The translations under genes and the position numbers were made by a program. DNA of 64,000 nucleotides, from positions 39,404,264 through 39,468,263 of the forward strand of contig OZ024823.1 in assembly GCA_964016985.1 (NCBI GenBank), written 5' to 3'. This document shows, in pieces, positions 20,382 through 30,958 of this stretch (its first letter is position 1; each line of letters opens with the position of its first letter). This stretch comes from Anodontia alba (taxonomy: Eukaryota; Mollusca; Bivalvia; Lucinida; Lucinidae). The notes below the pieces were generated by a model. That model was not told the DNA's origin. It did no database searches and was given only the letters and a program-made list of their open reading frames with translations.

Positions 20382-20584
20382 TTTTCTACTGACCGTTCCA
20401 AGGCGGTTCCTCTGTTGCAGTTCTTCTTTGTGAGTTGCTGGTTTCATATGTAGTCATTACGACAATACGCCTATTCAAATATATTGAAAATTTCATCACC
20501 AAAAACTGAAAGTTTTTAGATAAAATTTTTGATGTTTTTCATATTTCTGCTCAAAACATAGATTGTGGGTACTCGTTAGAACCG
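20382..20584 (+). repeat. 203 bp direct repeat, second copy
   Basis: Identical to 19991-20193 over its length. Here the MITE-A continues past the duplicated edge, so this may be the source copy. Confidence 0.95.
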
Positions 20585-20767
20585 CCTCGTCGAGGTGGTT
20601 CAAAACATAGATTGTGGGTATCCGTTAGAACCGCCTCGCCGAGTACCCACAATCTATGTTTTTGAGCAGAAATAAGAAACATGATGTTTTACCCAGTAAA
20701 CCACAGTTTTACTATATAAAAGTTGGGTTTAAGGGGGTCAAAATTATATAGGTATGTTTTCGTGATG
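20455..20767 (+). mobile_element. MITE-A copy 11 with rearranged centre
   Basis: Ends CATTACGACAATACGCC and GGTATGTTTTCGTGATG. The centre has a repeated left arm (CAAAACATAGATTGTGGGTA occurs twice) followed by a shortened right arm, so the palindrome is rearranged. Confidence 0.87.
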
Positions 20768-20998
20768 GTTTCTTTTGTCATTATTTGTTCCTCATCCCTC
20801 CTTCTTTTGGTGCCTCGAGAAGAGCATGCTTAACGACTGTGGTATTTCTTGGGTATGTTCACTATATATCATTATAATAACTCCTCTATGGTGGGCAGTG
20901 ACAGCTCTTGATAAGATTGCCTGTGTGCGCAGCTGATCTGGGCCTTTACCGTTCGCATATGTCCAAAAAACACCTTTTCTCAAGGCGAGGCTTAAATA

Positions 20999-21342
20999 CA
21001 GCCAACCCTCTTTATACCGACACTCGATACAACGACAAAATTCGTTATAATGACAATTTGAATGTCACGAAACATTCGCTCAAGAGGTGACGGTTAATGA
21101 GAGATTATGCAAAAACTTTGTATAAAATCTTCAAGCAACATATGTTTTGGATATTTGTTAGAATCGCCTCTCTGAGGCGATTCTAACAAATATCCAAAAC
21201 ATATGTTCTATGGGGAAATAAGAATAAAACAAGGCCTTTCTTACATATCATTATGTCCATTAAGGATTCTTTACAACAGCTACTTCATTATAATGGCAAC
21301 ATTTTTGGGGACAAATGCTGTCGTTGTAACGAGGGTTCACTG
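20999..21342 (-). mobile_element. Pogo-type MITE family F, complete
   Basis: Left CAGCCAACCCTCTTTATACC and right GTTGTAACGAGGGTTCACTG flanked by TA. The interior has the F-type cassette: ACATATGTTTTGGATATTTG, TTAGAATCGCCTC, TCTGA and the mirror, followed by GAAATAAGAATAAAA. Other copies are at 26914 and 47455. Confidence 0.86.
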
Positions 21343-22194
21343 TACAAAAGTATTGTATTTCAAATTTATATACAGTCGATTTTTTTTCTTTTTTTTTTTA
21401 AAGTTGATATCTTATTAGATATGTATTTTTGAAAACTACCCCCCCCCCCCCCCCCCACCACCCCTTTTTCAACGGTTTTCAGGAGACTCAATAAGGTGTC
21501 TACTTGTTGTGTCTGAGTAAAGCTCTAATCTTATGCGAATTTCAGGGAATTCCAGCTGCCTGAAAATATTAGTCTCTATAAGTTCCACATTGATGGACTG
21601 TAGCGACAGTTTGTCATCTACTCAACGCGTGGCTGCAGATGAACTATGCCGGTCATTCAAAATATTGCATGTATACATGTATTCTGTGCGGGGAAAATAA
21701 AATATAAACAACGATTACCAAGTATTTATATTTTTTCTGTTCCATATAGCAAGAACCCAGACCCAATCTGCACTATTGGGGGAGTCTGGTCTGTGTCCAA
21801 ACTGTTGACTCATAAAGTTCATTCAAAAGCAACAGACTGAGACACACGTGCAAGAAAATGTTCGTGTAACGACCCCCCATATAACCTGTAACAGTCTTCC
21901 AGATATGAACAAGATTTGAAGTAGGTTGTTAATGCATTTACATCTGAATGGCATGATCGACAGAATGGAACTTAGTTTATGCTCAAAAAGTGATAATGAG
22001 GGAAATCTTCATCAAATCAGAGCAAAAACTGCAGAAATACGGAAATACATTCATTAAGGAAAAGTCGGCGATCGTTCTCCTGCATAATTTTCATCAGTGA
22101 CATATGTTTGATAAATTTACATTTCGGGATAAGCGTCTTTCGTAACGAAGCAGATTACTTAAGGAGGAGAATTTGGGAATAATTTCTCCCATAA
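21343..22194. other. No gene recognised
   Basis: Holds T and C homopolymers (C run near 21439-21456). No repeat family or coding region that I can support. Confidence 0.4.
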
Positions 22195-22275
22195 AATCAT
22201 TCTTTGTAGGTGCTCATTAGAAGCGAATCGGTTAGGCGTTTGAAATGAGTACCCATAACATACGCCTATGGAAAA
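22195..22275. mobile_element. Cassette remnant
   Basis: TGTAGGTGCTCATTAGAAGCG, AATCGGTTAGGCGTTTGAAATGA and TACCCATAACATACGCCTATGG make a worn C-type cassette. Confidence 0.55.
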
Positions 22276-22376
22276 CTGTAGAAATTTATCCCAGAAATCA
22301 TCAAATACTTCTCCGTAACAAGTCTTCCGAAGAAGATGTCTTCAATAAAAGAGTGCGCAAAATTAAACCTAAGAGG

Positions 22377-22615
22377 CATTACGAAAACACGCCTATTCAA
22401 ATATATAGAAAATTTCCCCTCCAAAAACTGAAAATTTTCAGATAAAAAGCTCTGATATTTTTCATATTTCTGCGGCGAGGCGGTTCTAACGAGTGCCCAC
22501 ATTCTATGTTTTGAGCAGAAATAAGAAAAATAATTATACCCCTCTAAACCCAAGTTTTACTATATAAAAGTGGGGTATAAGGGGGTCAATATTATATAGG
22601 CATGTTTTCGTGATG
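22377..22615 (+). mobile_element. MITE-A copy 12, one cassette arm lost
   Basis: Ends CATTACGAAAACACGCC and GGCATGTTTTCGTGATG. After CATATTTCTG the sequence jumps to CGGCGAGGCGGTTCTAACG, so nearly the whole left arm of the central palindrome is deleted. Confidence 0.87.
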
Positions 22616-22977
22616 GCTGAAAGTGTAAACGATGTCCAGTATATTCATAAGCGGTCGTACCAAGGTGCAACCTGTTCACTGATCTTGAAATTTATGTCAA
22701 AGATATATACCCTGCGGTCTATATCTACATCTCCCATGTGTGTTATAAGGTCATTTTGCTGAACACAATATACAAATTGGGTATACGTGCGCGTTAGGAA
22801 GGAGTCACTCTAATTTCTAGTGATTCCTGCTTGATTAGTTAAATTAAACAGAATAACACATTCCGGTCAAATAAACAAGTTCTGAAAAAAAAATCAAAGC
22901 GCTGACATCAATGGTGGGTCGACTGTCTCTGAATGTAGGCTGGAAAAATGGTCCTGAACGTGGACTTAAGACCGTTT
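22616..22977. other. No feature recognised
   Basis: No repeat or gene that I can support. Confidence 0.4.
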
Positions 22978-23085
22978 CATTTAACCCTTAACTTCCTGTA
23001 ATTTAAGCAAACAATGCAACCCAGAACAGACGCCGCAACACGCGGCGTCTGATCTGGGCCTGTACTGTTTGGCAGTCCCAGCACT
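22978..23085. mobile_element. G palindrome, third framework
   Basis: CGTTTCATTTAACCC, CTTCCTGTAATTTAAGC, then AAACAATGCAACCC, CAGACGCCGC and the mirror to CTGTACTGTTTGGCAGTCCC. The left flank mirrors the copy at 13557. Confidence 0.75.
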
Positions 23086-23094
23086 AAGCCGAGT

Positions 23095-23343
23095 CCAGGC
23101 CCTGAGGTTATAAAACGTTTTTCATGCTCAACTCAGCTGAGCATGAAATTTTCTCTGCTAATAGATATGAAAATGCCAACAAAAGTTGGCATTTTCATAT
23201 TTATTATCAGAGAAATTTCATGCTCAGCAATGTTTAGCAAGAAAGAATTTGCAGTTGCTAGTAATTTGAGATTTATTAGAAGGACGAATTTCATGCTCGG
23301 CTGAGTTGAGCATGAAAACTTTTTTTATAACCTTAGGGCCTGG
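23095..23343. mobile_element. Family L MITE, complete
   Basis: Ends CCAGGCCCTGAGGTTATAAA and TTTATAACCTTAGGGCCTGG are inverted. Inside, TTCATGCTCAACTCAGCTGA and the hairpin GAAAATGCCAAC / GTTGGCATTTTC form nested palindromes. 249 bp, no coding capacity. Second copy at 48868, partial copy at 51393. Confidence 0.85.
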
Positions 23344-23530
23344 TTTTAGAACAGAGTTTGGTTCAGAGACAACAGGTTGTGAGTTTCATATCGTAGACAT
23401 TTGGTTAATCCGTCTTAAGCGCGGTTTGATTTTATTAGTCAATTATAATCACGTGGACAACAACCTTAAAGAAATTTTGGTGCATGTAATAAAACAATCG
23501 ACCCAAAATGGGTAAAATGTACGTGGATTA

Positions 23531-23645
23531 TTTAAAGGAACGTGATACACTTGGTAGATTTTCCGCTACTATTTACAAGAGCGACAATTTTTTGACTTCC
23601 TGTTTGCTTTCCTACACCCCCCTCCCTTTGGAAAAGAGTTAGTCT
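23531..23645 (+). mobile_element. Family K left half
   Basis: TTAAAGGAACGTGATACAC, TTGGTAGATTTTCCGC, TTGACTTCCTGTTTGC and CTTTGGAAAAGAGTTAGTCTA match the left part of 5695-5924. The hairpin and right half are absent. Confidence 0.65.
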
Positions 23646-23668
23646 AGCGTCCCATAAAAGGGACATTG

Positions 23669-23733
23669 GCAAACAGTGTAGACCCAGATCAGACGCCGCA
23701 GAACGCTGCGTCTGATCTGGGTCTACACTGTTT
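23669..23733. mobile_element. G palindrome
   Basis: GCAAACAGTGTAGACCCAGA, TCAGACGCCGC, AGAACGC, then the mirror to CTACACTGTTTG. Preceded by CATAAAAGGGACATTG, similar to the TTAACCCATT framework. Confidence 0.82.
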
Positions 23734-24069
23734 GTATCATATAAAAGAATTTCTATAAAACATGGTAATAATAATAAAAAAAACTTATGCTTAACATTCT
23801 TACCTTTCAATTCATCTTATGCTAACAAGAGGTTGTCCGGCTCCTTTTCTTGCTATCAGCTGTCGAACCAAGCACCTGTCACTTAATTCTCAGTTATGAC
23901 CTCTGTAGATGCGTTTTAGGGTGTATGCTTTTGTTCACCTATTTTTCTGAAATTAGAAGAAACCGGAACAAACCGTTTTTCAAGACCTTCATATGTAGCT
24001 CCTTCTGTGATGCTCTGATAAGCAGTCATACTGCATTAAGACCATTCAGTCAAGCAATGACCTGTTTGT

Positions 24070-24072
<3 letters not shown>
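23734..24072. other. No gene recognised
   Basis: Unassigned sequence ending in poly-A (24073-24100). Confidence 0.4.
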
Positions 24073-24100
<28 letters not shown>

Positions 24101-24102
<2 letters not shown>

Positions 24103-24415
24103 GTAAATTTCCGCTATTAAGACCATTCTAAATTTAGACCACTCCACTATTAAGAAAAAGCTTTTGGCCACCCCAAATATTTTCTTATTATGGTAAATCT
24201 CCTAAAATAGTACACAAAAGTTTCTGACAAAATGGCATATGCAAACAGTGTAGACCCAGATAAGGCTGCTCCTGAGCAGTCTGATCAGGGTCTACACCAT
24301 ACCGTTTGAAATTCTGCTAAGTACTATATGAGTTTAGGCAAAAAAAGTATAGAATAAAGTGTTCGAAATGTTAAGACATTTACCGTATTCTATATTCAAT
24401 AATATGAATTTAAAA
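24101..24415 (+). mobile_element. Pogo-like left end plus G element
   Basis: CTGTAAATTTCCGCTATTAAG next to the A run resembles the inverted right end at 25620-25642. A G-type palindrome follows at 24240-24310 with its tail AAAAAAGTATAGAATAAAGTG, TTACCGTATTCTATATTCAATA. The same tail recurs at 25505-25570. Confidence 0.55.
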
Positions 24416-24806
24416 GGTGCTACCTATATCCGTGCGTCCAAATTATGATCCCATACTTCATAGGTGGGTTGGCCAGATCTAACTGAATTTGATTTCAGAC
24501 CACCCTTGACTTCTGAATCCACCGCATGAATTGCGATATAACGTCCAAGTCAACAATATTTCAGTAGTTTAGAGACATGCCTCCAAATTTGTGGGACTTT
24601 TACCCGACCCGATCACATGAATTCGGGTCCTGTTTTAGTTACTAGCAGCTCTGCCATGGAGGCTTTAGGCAGCCCATCTATTTCGCGGGCCCCGATGGGC
24701 CGGGGCCAAGCTTTCCGAATACCGGAAACTAGTCTATGCCGATGGCAGGTACAATGACAATACACTTTCGTGCGCTTACCTGAAATCCATTTTAATGTTT
24801 CACTTG

Positions 24807-24853
<47 letters not shown>

Positions 24854-25363
24854 GAGTCTGCATATTATGAAAAGCAGGAAAAAACCAACATTAAAAATAA
24901 CAACAATTTACGAACCGGTCGAACAAACACATTATTGTGTCGAAGTTTTTACAGATTATCACGTGACAAGAGCGTAAAGTCTATCTAAAGTGTTATCTAA
25001 AAATCCACATCAAAGTGTACCTTATGCACTAAACGAATAATGTTTGGTTTGTAAATAGACGGAGAATGGATAGAAATAAAATTCGAAGTGGACACAAAAT
25101 TCAAAATGGCGGCGATCGCAAATTTTGTAGGCTGACATCATGTCTCGTGATTCAACCCCTTACAATTGGAATACTTGGCGTTAATGACTGTTATGTTGCT
25201 ATTATCGGCACGGCCGCCGTGTCAATAGCTTCTGCCAAATCACGGAACGCTTATTGTTTTTTCAGGATAAGCACCGAGCCACCCAAGCTTTTAGATTTTG
25301 TTGGACCATCACAGTTTTGGTCACATATATCACTGGTCACCGTCACATAGTTAGTCTATAGTA
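24416..25363. other. No gene confirmed; GC-richer patch and YY1-like word
   Basis: About 950 bases with a T run (24817-24851). At 24680-24715 there is a GC-rich patch. AAAATGGCGGC at about 25103-25113 matches the YY1 core found in many animal promoters. An open frame at 25066-25350 has no recognisable domain. This is the stretch I would look at first for a host exon or promoter, but nothing proves one. Confidence 0.3.
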
Positions 25364-25408
25364 GTGCGTCTCTACGCCGAACCGCTTCGCGGTTCGAGTT
25401 GGACGCAC
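25364..25408. repeat. GC-rich stem-loop
   Basis: GTGCGTC...GCCGAACCGC TTC GCGGTTCGAG...GACGCAC forms a compact hairpin with two stems. It is not a family palindrome seen elsewhere in the window. Confidence 0.6.
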
Positions 25409-25642
25409 TTATTAAGACCATTCCACTAATAAGACCATCCCGCTTATAAGACCAGTCTGATCAGGGTCAACACTGTTTGCAACCCTACTAAACACTTTAT
25501 GATTTTAGGCCAAAAAAGTATGGAATAAAGTGTTCGAAATGTTAAAACATTACCGTATTCTATATTCAATATTAAGACCATCCCATTAATAAGACCACGT
25601 TTAGACATTCCCAAATGTGGTCTTAATAATGGATTTTTACTG
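25409..25642 (+). mobile_element. Pogo-like right end with embedded G tail
   Basis: ATTAAGACCATTCCACTAAT repeats, then the G-type tail (GTCTGATCAGGGTCAACACTG, AAAAAAGTATGGAATAAAGTG), then GTGGTCTTAATAATGG and ATTTTTACTG followed by TA. Confidence 0.55.
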
Positions 25643-25644
25643 TA

Positions 25645-26370
25645 CATATTTTTATTGTAGTCTGAGCCCGTTTGCCTTTAAACACGACATTAACAAGCTT
25701 TCTGGCATCACTTTACGACATTGACCAGTCGGGTTGCGACATCACATATACAAGCTACAATTTGATAGAATGTCGGAGACGCTTAAATGGACTGGGTCAC
25801 ACTATATTCAAAGTGCTTGTTTGTCCTTTCGCTGTTGCATGTATATTCCCTGAGTATAATCTCAACACAAAAAGTAGATAATCTGGTCGGGTGGTCACAA
25901 GTGCAGAACATATCCTGCAGATGACATCAACAGGAAGTGTAACAAAAACTATGGCGGACAGCACACACGTTACAAATCAATGTAAAACAAAGCCACCAGC
26001 TCCCTTATCACCATCGATGTGATCACAATGCCTAATAGGACCCATCAACACAGCAAACAGGATAAAACATGAAAAAGCCCCGTGGCATCTAGCCACGAGA
26101 ACTCCCACAAAGAACGAACAATTATACTTTCTTTACAGATATAAGGCATTCTCAATTGAATTGGACAGGTAGCCAAGTCTAAATATGCAGACCCCTAGTG
26201 GATTCTTTTGTGTCCTTCCTAAGTTAAGACTTTCTCGTAAATAAACATTTTTTAAAACTTACTATAATACTTCAAAATATTGGGACAGGTACGCCTGAGC
26301 AAACAGTTTAGACCCAGATCTCTATGGGAAGTATAGTGTTAAGCCTGTATGAAGGAAAGAAAACTGACAC
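25645..26370. other. No gene recognised
   Basis: No repeat family recognised, apart from a G fragment GAGCAAACAGTTTAGACCCAG at about 26297. Confidence 0.35.
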
Positions 26371-26412
26371 CTAATTTCGAACCTGATGTAGCTAATTTCG
26401 AACCTGATGTAG
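26371..26412. repeat. 21 bp tandem duplication
   Basis: CTAATTTCGAACCTGATGTAG occurs twice in tandem without change. Confidence 0.9.
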
Positions 26413-26593
26413 ATAAAAAAAAATGCTGATAATGAAAGTTGTCATTCAGTTCTTTTCTGCTGTAGGTCTGATTCTTTTTTAGTCTCTTTGAACTACAAAT
26501 GTTCATATGTTACACAGTCAAACATGAAAACAACATTACGACCACATTTAAAATACCCTGTGTTCTGCATAAGAGGAGTATCGAGAGAACTCC

Positions 26594-26872
26594 CATTACG
26601 AAAACATGCCTATTCAAATATATTGAAAAATTTACCACCAAAAAAATGAAAATTTTCAGATAAAATTTTTTTATATTTTTCATATTTCTGTTCAAAACAT
26701 AGAGTGTGGGTACTCGTTAGAACCTCCTCGGCGAGGCGGTTCTAACGAGTTCCCACAATCTATGTTTTGAGCAGAAATAAGAAAAATAATGTATACCCCT
26801 GTAAACCCCAGTTTTACTATATAAAAGTGGGGTTTAAGGGGGTCAAAATTATATAGGCATGTTTTCGTGATG
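26594..26872 (+). mobile_element. MITE-A copy 13, complete
   Basis: Ends CATTACGAAAACATGCC and GGCATGTTTTCGTGATG. The full set of internal blocks is present, with the central palindrome nearly perfect. Confidence 0.92.
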
Positions 26873-26913
26873 CATTTTTTTCCTTCGCGAAAAGACCTGG
26901 TTGCGGGTCGTTA

Positions 26914-27247
26914 CAGTGAACCCTCGTTACAACGACATCATTTGTTCCCAAATATGTTGCCATTATAATGAACTTGCTGTTGTAAAGAATCCTTAATGGA
27001 CAGAATGACATGTAAGAAAGCCCTATTTACTCATAGAACATATGTTTTGGTTATTTGTTAGAATCGCCTCTGTGAGGCGATTCCAACAAATATCCAAAAC
27101 ATATGTTTCTTAAAAGTATTAAATACAATATTCTTGCATAATTTGTGACTAATTGTTACATCTTAAGCAAAGGTTTCGTGATAGTCAACTTGTCATTATA
27201 ACGAATTTTGTCGTTGCATCGAGTGTCTGTATAAAGAGGGTTGTCTG
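26914..27247 (+). mobile_element. Pogo-type MITE family F, complete
   Basis: CAGTGAACCCTCGTTACAAC at the left and GAGGGTTGTCTG at the right, with TA on both sides. Cassette of F type at about 27040-27110 (TTAGAATCGCCTCTGTGAGG). It lies 41 bases after MITE-A copy 13. Confidence 0.87.
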
Positions 27248-27644
27248 TATTAATGAGTAATGAATCCCCACAGCACAGCATTATATATCGATTATTTCTG
27301 GTAAATAAGGTTTTATCTACGCCTCTGAAAGTATGAGGGCGATTCAATAAGTAAACGTTCATATCCTATGTTATTGGCCTCCAGCATGATACATTTGTGA
27401 CCCAAAGGTGTTCCATTGTCATCATCCCAGAATCAAAGAACTCGATCGGGGGTCTTAGCGTTAACCCACTCCTCAATCACTCCTTTGATGTCTTCATTGG
27501 AATAAAATGTCGTTCACTTTTTGTTCCAGCAAAGAATCTAGTTTGCTTTGTATTTCCTTGCATATTTTTTTCCTTTTAAAAACTCGTAACGAGTCACAGC
27601 TCTGTATTCCAAATAAGACCGAAAACAAGCCTTTTTTTTTATCA
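27248..27644. other. No gene recognised
   Basis: No feature that I can support. Confidence 0.4.
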
Positions 27645-27922
27645 GTGTCCATGTTTATTTATTCATTTATTTATTTTTATCTTATTTATTTATTTATTTT
27701 TGATTTGGGCTTAACGGCCCTTTCAAGAATATTTATTTTATATCGAGCCGATCGTTCATCAAAGGTGGGCGAAAACCGGAGAACCCGGGAAAAAAAACAC
27801 CTGACCATCCGTAAGCAGAACTTGGCTTTCCCACATGTGGGCCGTACGAGGCTCGATTCACAACGGTTAGAAACCTAATGGATTAAGAGTTAGCTCTCTT
27901 ATTCACTAGGCTACGGGGGCCC
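27645..27922 (-). mobile_element. tRNA-derived SINE, second family
   Basis: Read on the minus strand it starts GGGCCCCCGTAGCCTAGTG, with an A-box-like region and a worn B box (GAATCGAGCC). A body follows with TTCTCCGGTTTTCGCCCACC, ending AAGGGCCGTTAAGCCC and an (AAAT)n tail at 27645-27700. A 123-codon plus-strand frame through it is not a gene. Confidence 0.7.
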
Positions 27923-28209
27923 GCATGCTCATGTTTAACATCCAATATCTTATCCATATATTTTTAAACATGGCGAAATCGTATGTTTCAATGACATGTG
28001 GAAATTGTTATCTTGTAGGTCGGTTCGAAATCCGTTAGGCTGTTACTAATTGATTAACCCTCCTGTGATACAGCAGAAAAAAATGCTTTATTCTGTGTCG
28101 TTGATACGACAGTCAGATTTGAGTTGCCTTTGTCATAATTATTCCATTATCACTCTTACGGAAGTAAAGATGTCCTATCCAATTAAAAGGATGTCTGTTA
28201 GACACTGAA

Positions 28210-28356
28210 TTAAGTTTATCGCTCTCTGGGTTAAACCAGCAGACGACAAACTGATGATATTTTTTTTTAGTATTATCCAGAAAATAGAAATTGACTTGTC
28301 ATTCCAATTGTCTCCTGAGGAGACAATTTGCATGAAATGTCAAATCCTATTTTCTA
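28210..28356 (+). mobile_element. Family I MITE, right end missing
   Basis: TTAAGTTTATCGCTCTCTGG, AGCAGACGACAAACTGATG, AATTGTCTCCTGAGG / AGACAATTTGCATG. It stops after the right hairpin arm at CCTATTTTCTA. Confidence 0.72.
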
Positions 28357-28897
28357 AACCCCACCTTTCTCTGAATACCTGGGTCTAAGTAGCATCATTT
28401 TTCAAAAATAATGTTAAGTTTTTATTTCAAAATTCTAAGCTCTGTAAGGTTAAAACAAAAAAAAAATATTTGTTAAGGGTTATATCACAAAATATAACAA
28501 GTAAGGTAGATGCAATTTTATGATATTTTTTCTTAGTTTGTAAATATTTTTACATTGAAAAATCACAAATTTTACCATTAAAACTTGATGTTTTTCTATA
28601 TTTCTAGAAATGCTGAAGAAAATAGATTTTACACTTCCCCTCCCCCCTTCCCCTCTTCCACCCCCCCCCACCCCACCCCCCCCCACCCCCCCCACCCCCC
28701 AAAAAAAAAAAAATTCAAAAAAAAAAAAAAAAAAAAAAAAGTAGGTAGGCTATCTTAAACAAACCATTTCTAGGCTCCATATAGTGGATTTAGCTCATAT
28801 TTGGTATGATGATAGATATCGGTCGAAGCATTTCCTACGCCCCATCCAGATCCATTCATGTGACCTTGAGGTCAGGGTCACAGTTAAAAGTTTCATG
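28357..28897. other. No gene; C-rich and A-rich runs
   Basis: A C/A low-complexity tract at 28637-28700 is followed by poly-A (28700-28740). No coding sequence. Confidence 0.5.
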
Positions 28898-29205
28898 TTG
28901 AAGTCAGGATTTTATTAGGCTGATTTTGGTGCCTTTTCCCAATCCGAAAAGCAGGTAACTATATTTTCCCAATTTTGATGCCCTTTCCCAATCCGAAAAG
29001 TAGGTAATTATATTTTCCCAATTTTAATACCCTTTCCCAATCCGAAAAGTAGGTAATTATATTTTCCCAATTTAGGCCAAAAGGTTCCTCCGATCTGAGC
29101 AAGGGCCCTAATGTTTCACTAAATGCGTAAAGTTTCATTTCAAGAAACAAAATCTTTGTTTGCACATTTAAAATTAATTAAATACACACAGTCTTCTTTT
29201 ATATA

Positions 29206-29565
29206 CAGTCGAATCTCAATGGCTCGAACGTCTTTGGGACCATGGAAATTCGTTCGAGACATGGGTAGATCGAGTCACTGAGGGTTAATCATGGCACCAG
29301 TTCAGGAAGCAAAAAGCGATAATTTAGGGAAATCTTTTCCATTTTCTACACAATGATTGTATGTTGAGTGTACTCATTAGAATCGCCTCGATGAGGCGAT
29401 TCTAATGAGTACACACAACATACAATTCCATGATGAAATAAGAAAAAAATCCGTAAATATTTGTTTTGTTTGAGCTATTGGAAGAATTTTGTAGGGAATG
29501 AAAAAATAGTTCGAATCATCCACGGTAAACGAGCCATCCGTGTTCGAGCCATTGAGGTTATACTG
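29206..29565 (+). mobile_element. Pogo-type MITE family D, complete
   Basis: CAGTCGAATCTCAATGGCTC at the left and GAGCCATTGAGGTTATACTG at the right, flanked by TA. The cassette at about 29345-29445 is nearly perfect: TTGTATGTTGAGTGTACTC, TTAGAATCGCCTCG, AT, and the mirror, then GAAATAAGAAAAAAA. Confidence 0.9.
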
Positions 29566-29859
29566 TATATCCTCTTTAAGGCTGTGCAGCTGATTTGATG
29601 CATCTATAGGCTGAGAGAGCCAGTAACACTGCTTTTGTGTCAGTCTGTGTAATAAAGGATAAAACAGCATAAATCATAAATTTAGGTAACCTTGTTAATA
29701 CCACTTGTCATAATTTTGTATGTACATATAAATAGCATAACAAGATACACTGAAAACTCAATAAATTGTATGCTTTTCTTTTACCTTCTTAGGTGATATT
29801 GTATTACAGATATGCAAGACAGTATGTGAAATAAAAACGTTGAACTATAATACCCCGCT

Positions 29860-30345
29860 ATTATCCTGTCGCGGTCAGATAACTCTGTCAAACATTGACG
29901 AAATTTGCCCATACGCAATCCCAAACCAGATCTCCTTCATACCAATGCATGTACCAAGTTTGGTGAAAATCCCTTGACATTTACTCAAGTTATCGTCCGA
30001 AAAACGAAAATATGGGCGTGTCTCGGACATATAACGCCGTCAAAATTTGAAGAAATTTGCCCATTAGCAATCCCAAACCAGACGTTTACAATATCAATGC
30101 ACATACCAAGTTTGGTGAAAATCCATTGATGTTTACACAAGTTATCATCCGGAAACGAAAATATGGGCGTGTCTCGGGCATATAACTCCGTAAAAATTTG
30201 ATGAAATTTGCCCATTAGCAATTCCAAACCGGACCTCCATAATATCAATGCACATACCAAGTTTGGTGAAAATCGATGATGTTTACTCAAGTTATCATCC
30301 GGAAACGAAAAACGGACGGACGGATGGACGGCCGTCCGTCCGTCC
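29860..30345 (+). repeat. Tandem array, three ~152 bp units, then ACGG repeats
   Basis: ACCAAGTTTGGTGAAAATC recurs at 29953, 30105 and 30256 (spacing 152 and 151). Each unit has GAAATTTGCCCATNNGCAATNCC and CAAGTTATCATCCGGAAACG. The array ends in GGACGGACGGATGGACGG and its mirror CCGTCCGTCCGTCCG. The period and ending parallel the array at 19185-19750, though the unit sequence differs. Confidence 0.75.
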
Positions 30346-30628
30346 GTTTTTCCCCGGATTGGGAAAGGTTATCAAAATTGGGAAAATATGGCTACGTACT
30401 TTTCGGATTGGGAAAAGGCACCAAAATCAGCCTAATAAAATCCCTGACTTCAACTATCGTGTGGTGGGGTATAAAAGCAAGCTATGCACAGCTATTGTGT
30501 TAATCTACAGCGCATCTCAGGCACACAACGGTTGAATGCAGTGCAACATAAGTGGACAAAAAGCCGTCATACTGCTATTACAATTAGTCTTGAGAAAAAT
30601 TAGTTTTATAAGGTTTATATATAAATTT

Positions 30629-30700
30629 ACAAAAAAAAAAAAAAAAAAAAAAAAAGATCCTTGTCCCCAGGGATGGGTGGGGGGGGGGGGGGGGGCGAAG
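30629..30700. repeat. (A)n and (G)n runs
   Basis: A run at 30630-30654 and G run at about 30677-30695. Confidence 0.85.
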
Positions 30701-30958
30701 AGCGGTGCTTTCACCTTCCGTTTGTCCCCGCAGTTGAGCTATGATGGAGAGAAAGTCGTTGTCCTTGCTATTCCCCGTAGGTGCGGAGGGTGGGGGTAGC
30801 AGTGGTTACAAATGGCTAGTAGTGCAATGTACTAAAAACTGCTTACCTGCAAAGTTGTCAACAGACCGGCCAGCATACCGAACAGCTGGTTCCCCTTTCT
30901 TCGTCGTATATTTACTTCTACACCATTCGCCGAAGGCTGACATTGGCAACTGACAATA

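Larger units (their letters stand above)
28898..30454. mobile_element. Composite bounded by inverted repeats, with pearl-like core
   Basis: GTTGAAGTCAGGATTTTATT...CCTTTTCCCAATCCGAAAAG at the left is inverted at the right (CTTTTCGGATTGGGAAAAGG...GACTTCAAC). The left side has three ~52 bp repeats of CCCTTTCCCAATCCGAAAAG. Between the inverted ends lie a pogo-D (29206-29565) and a three-unit tandem array ending in ACGG repeats. It is probably one non-autonomous element, or two, invaded by pogo-D. Confidence 0.6.

Noticed and set aside
25066..25350. 94-codon plus-strand frame
   Set aside because: No recognisable domain. Kept only as part of a low-interest note on the region.
27507..27878. 123-codon plus-strand frame
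   Set aside because: It runs through a tRNA-derived SINE and its AAAT tail on the opposite strand.
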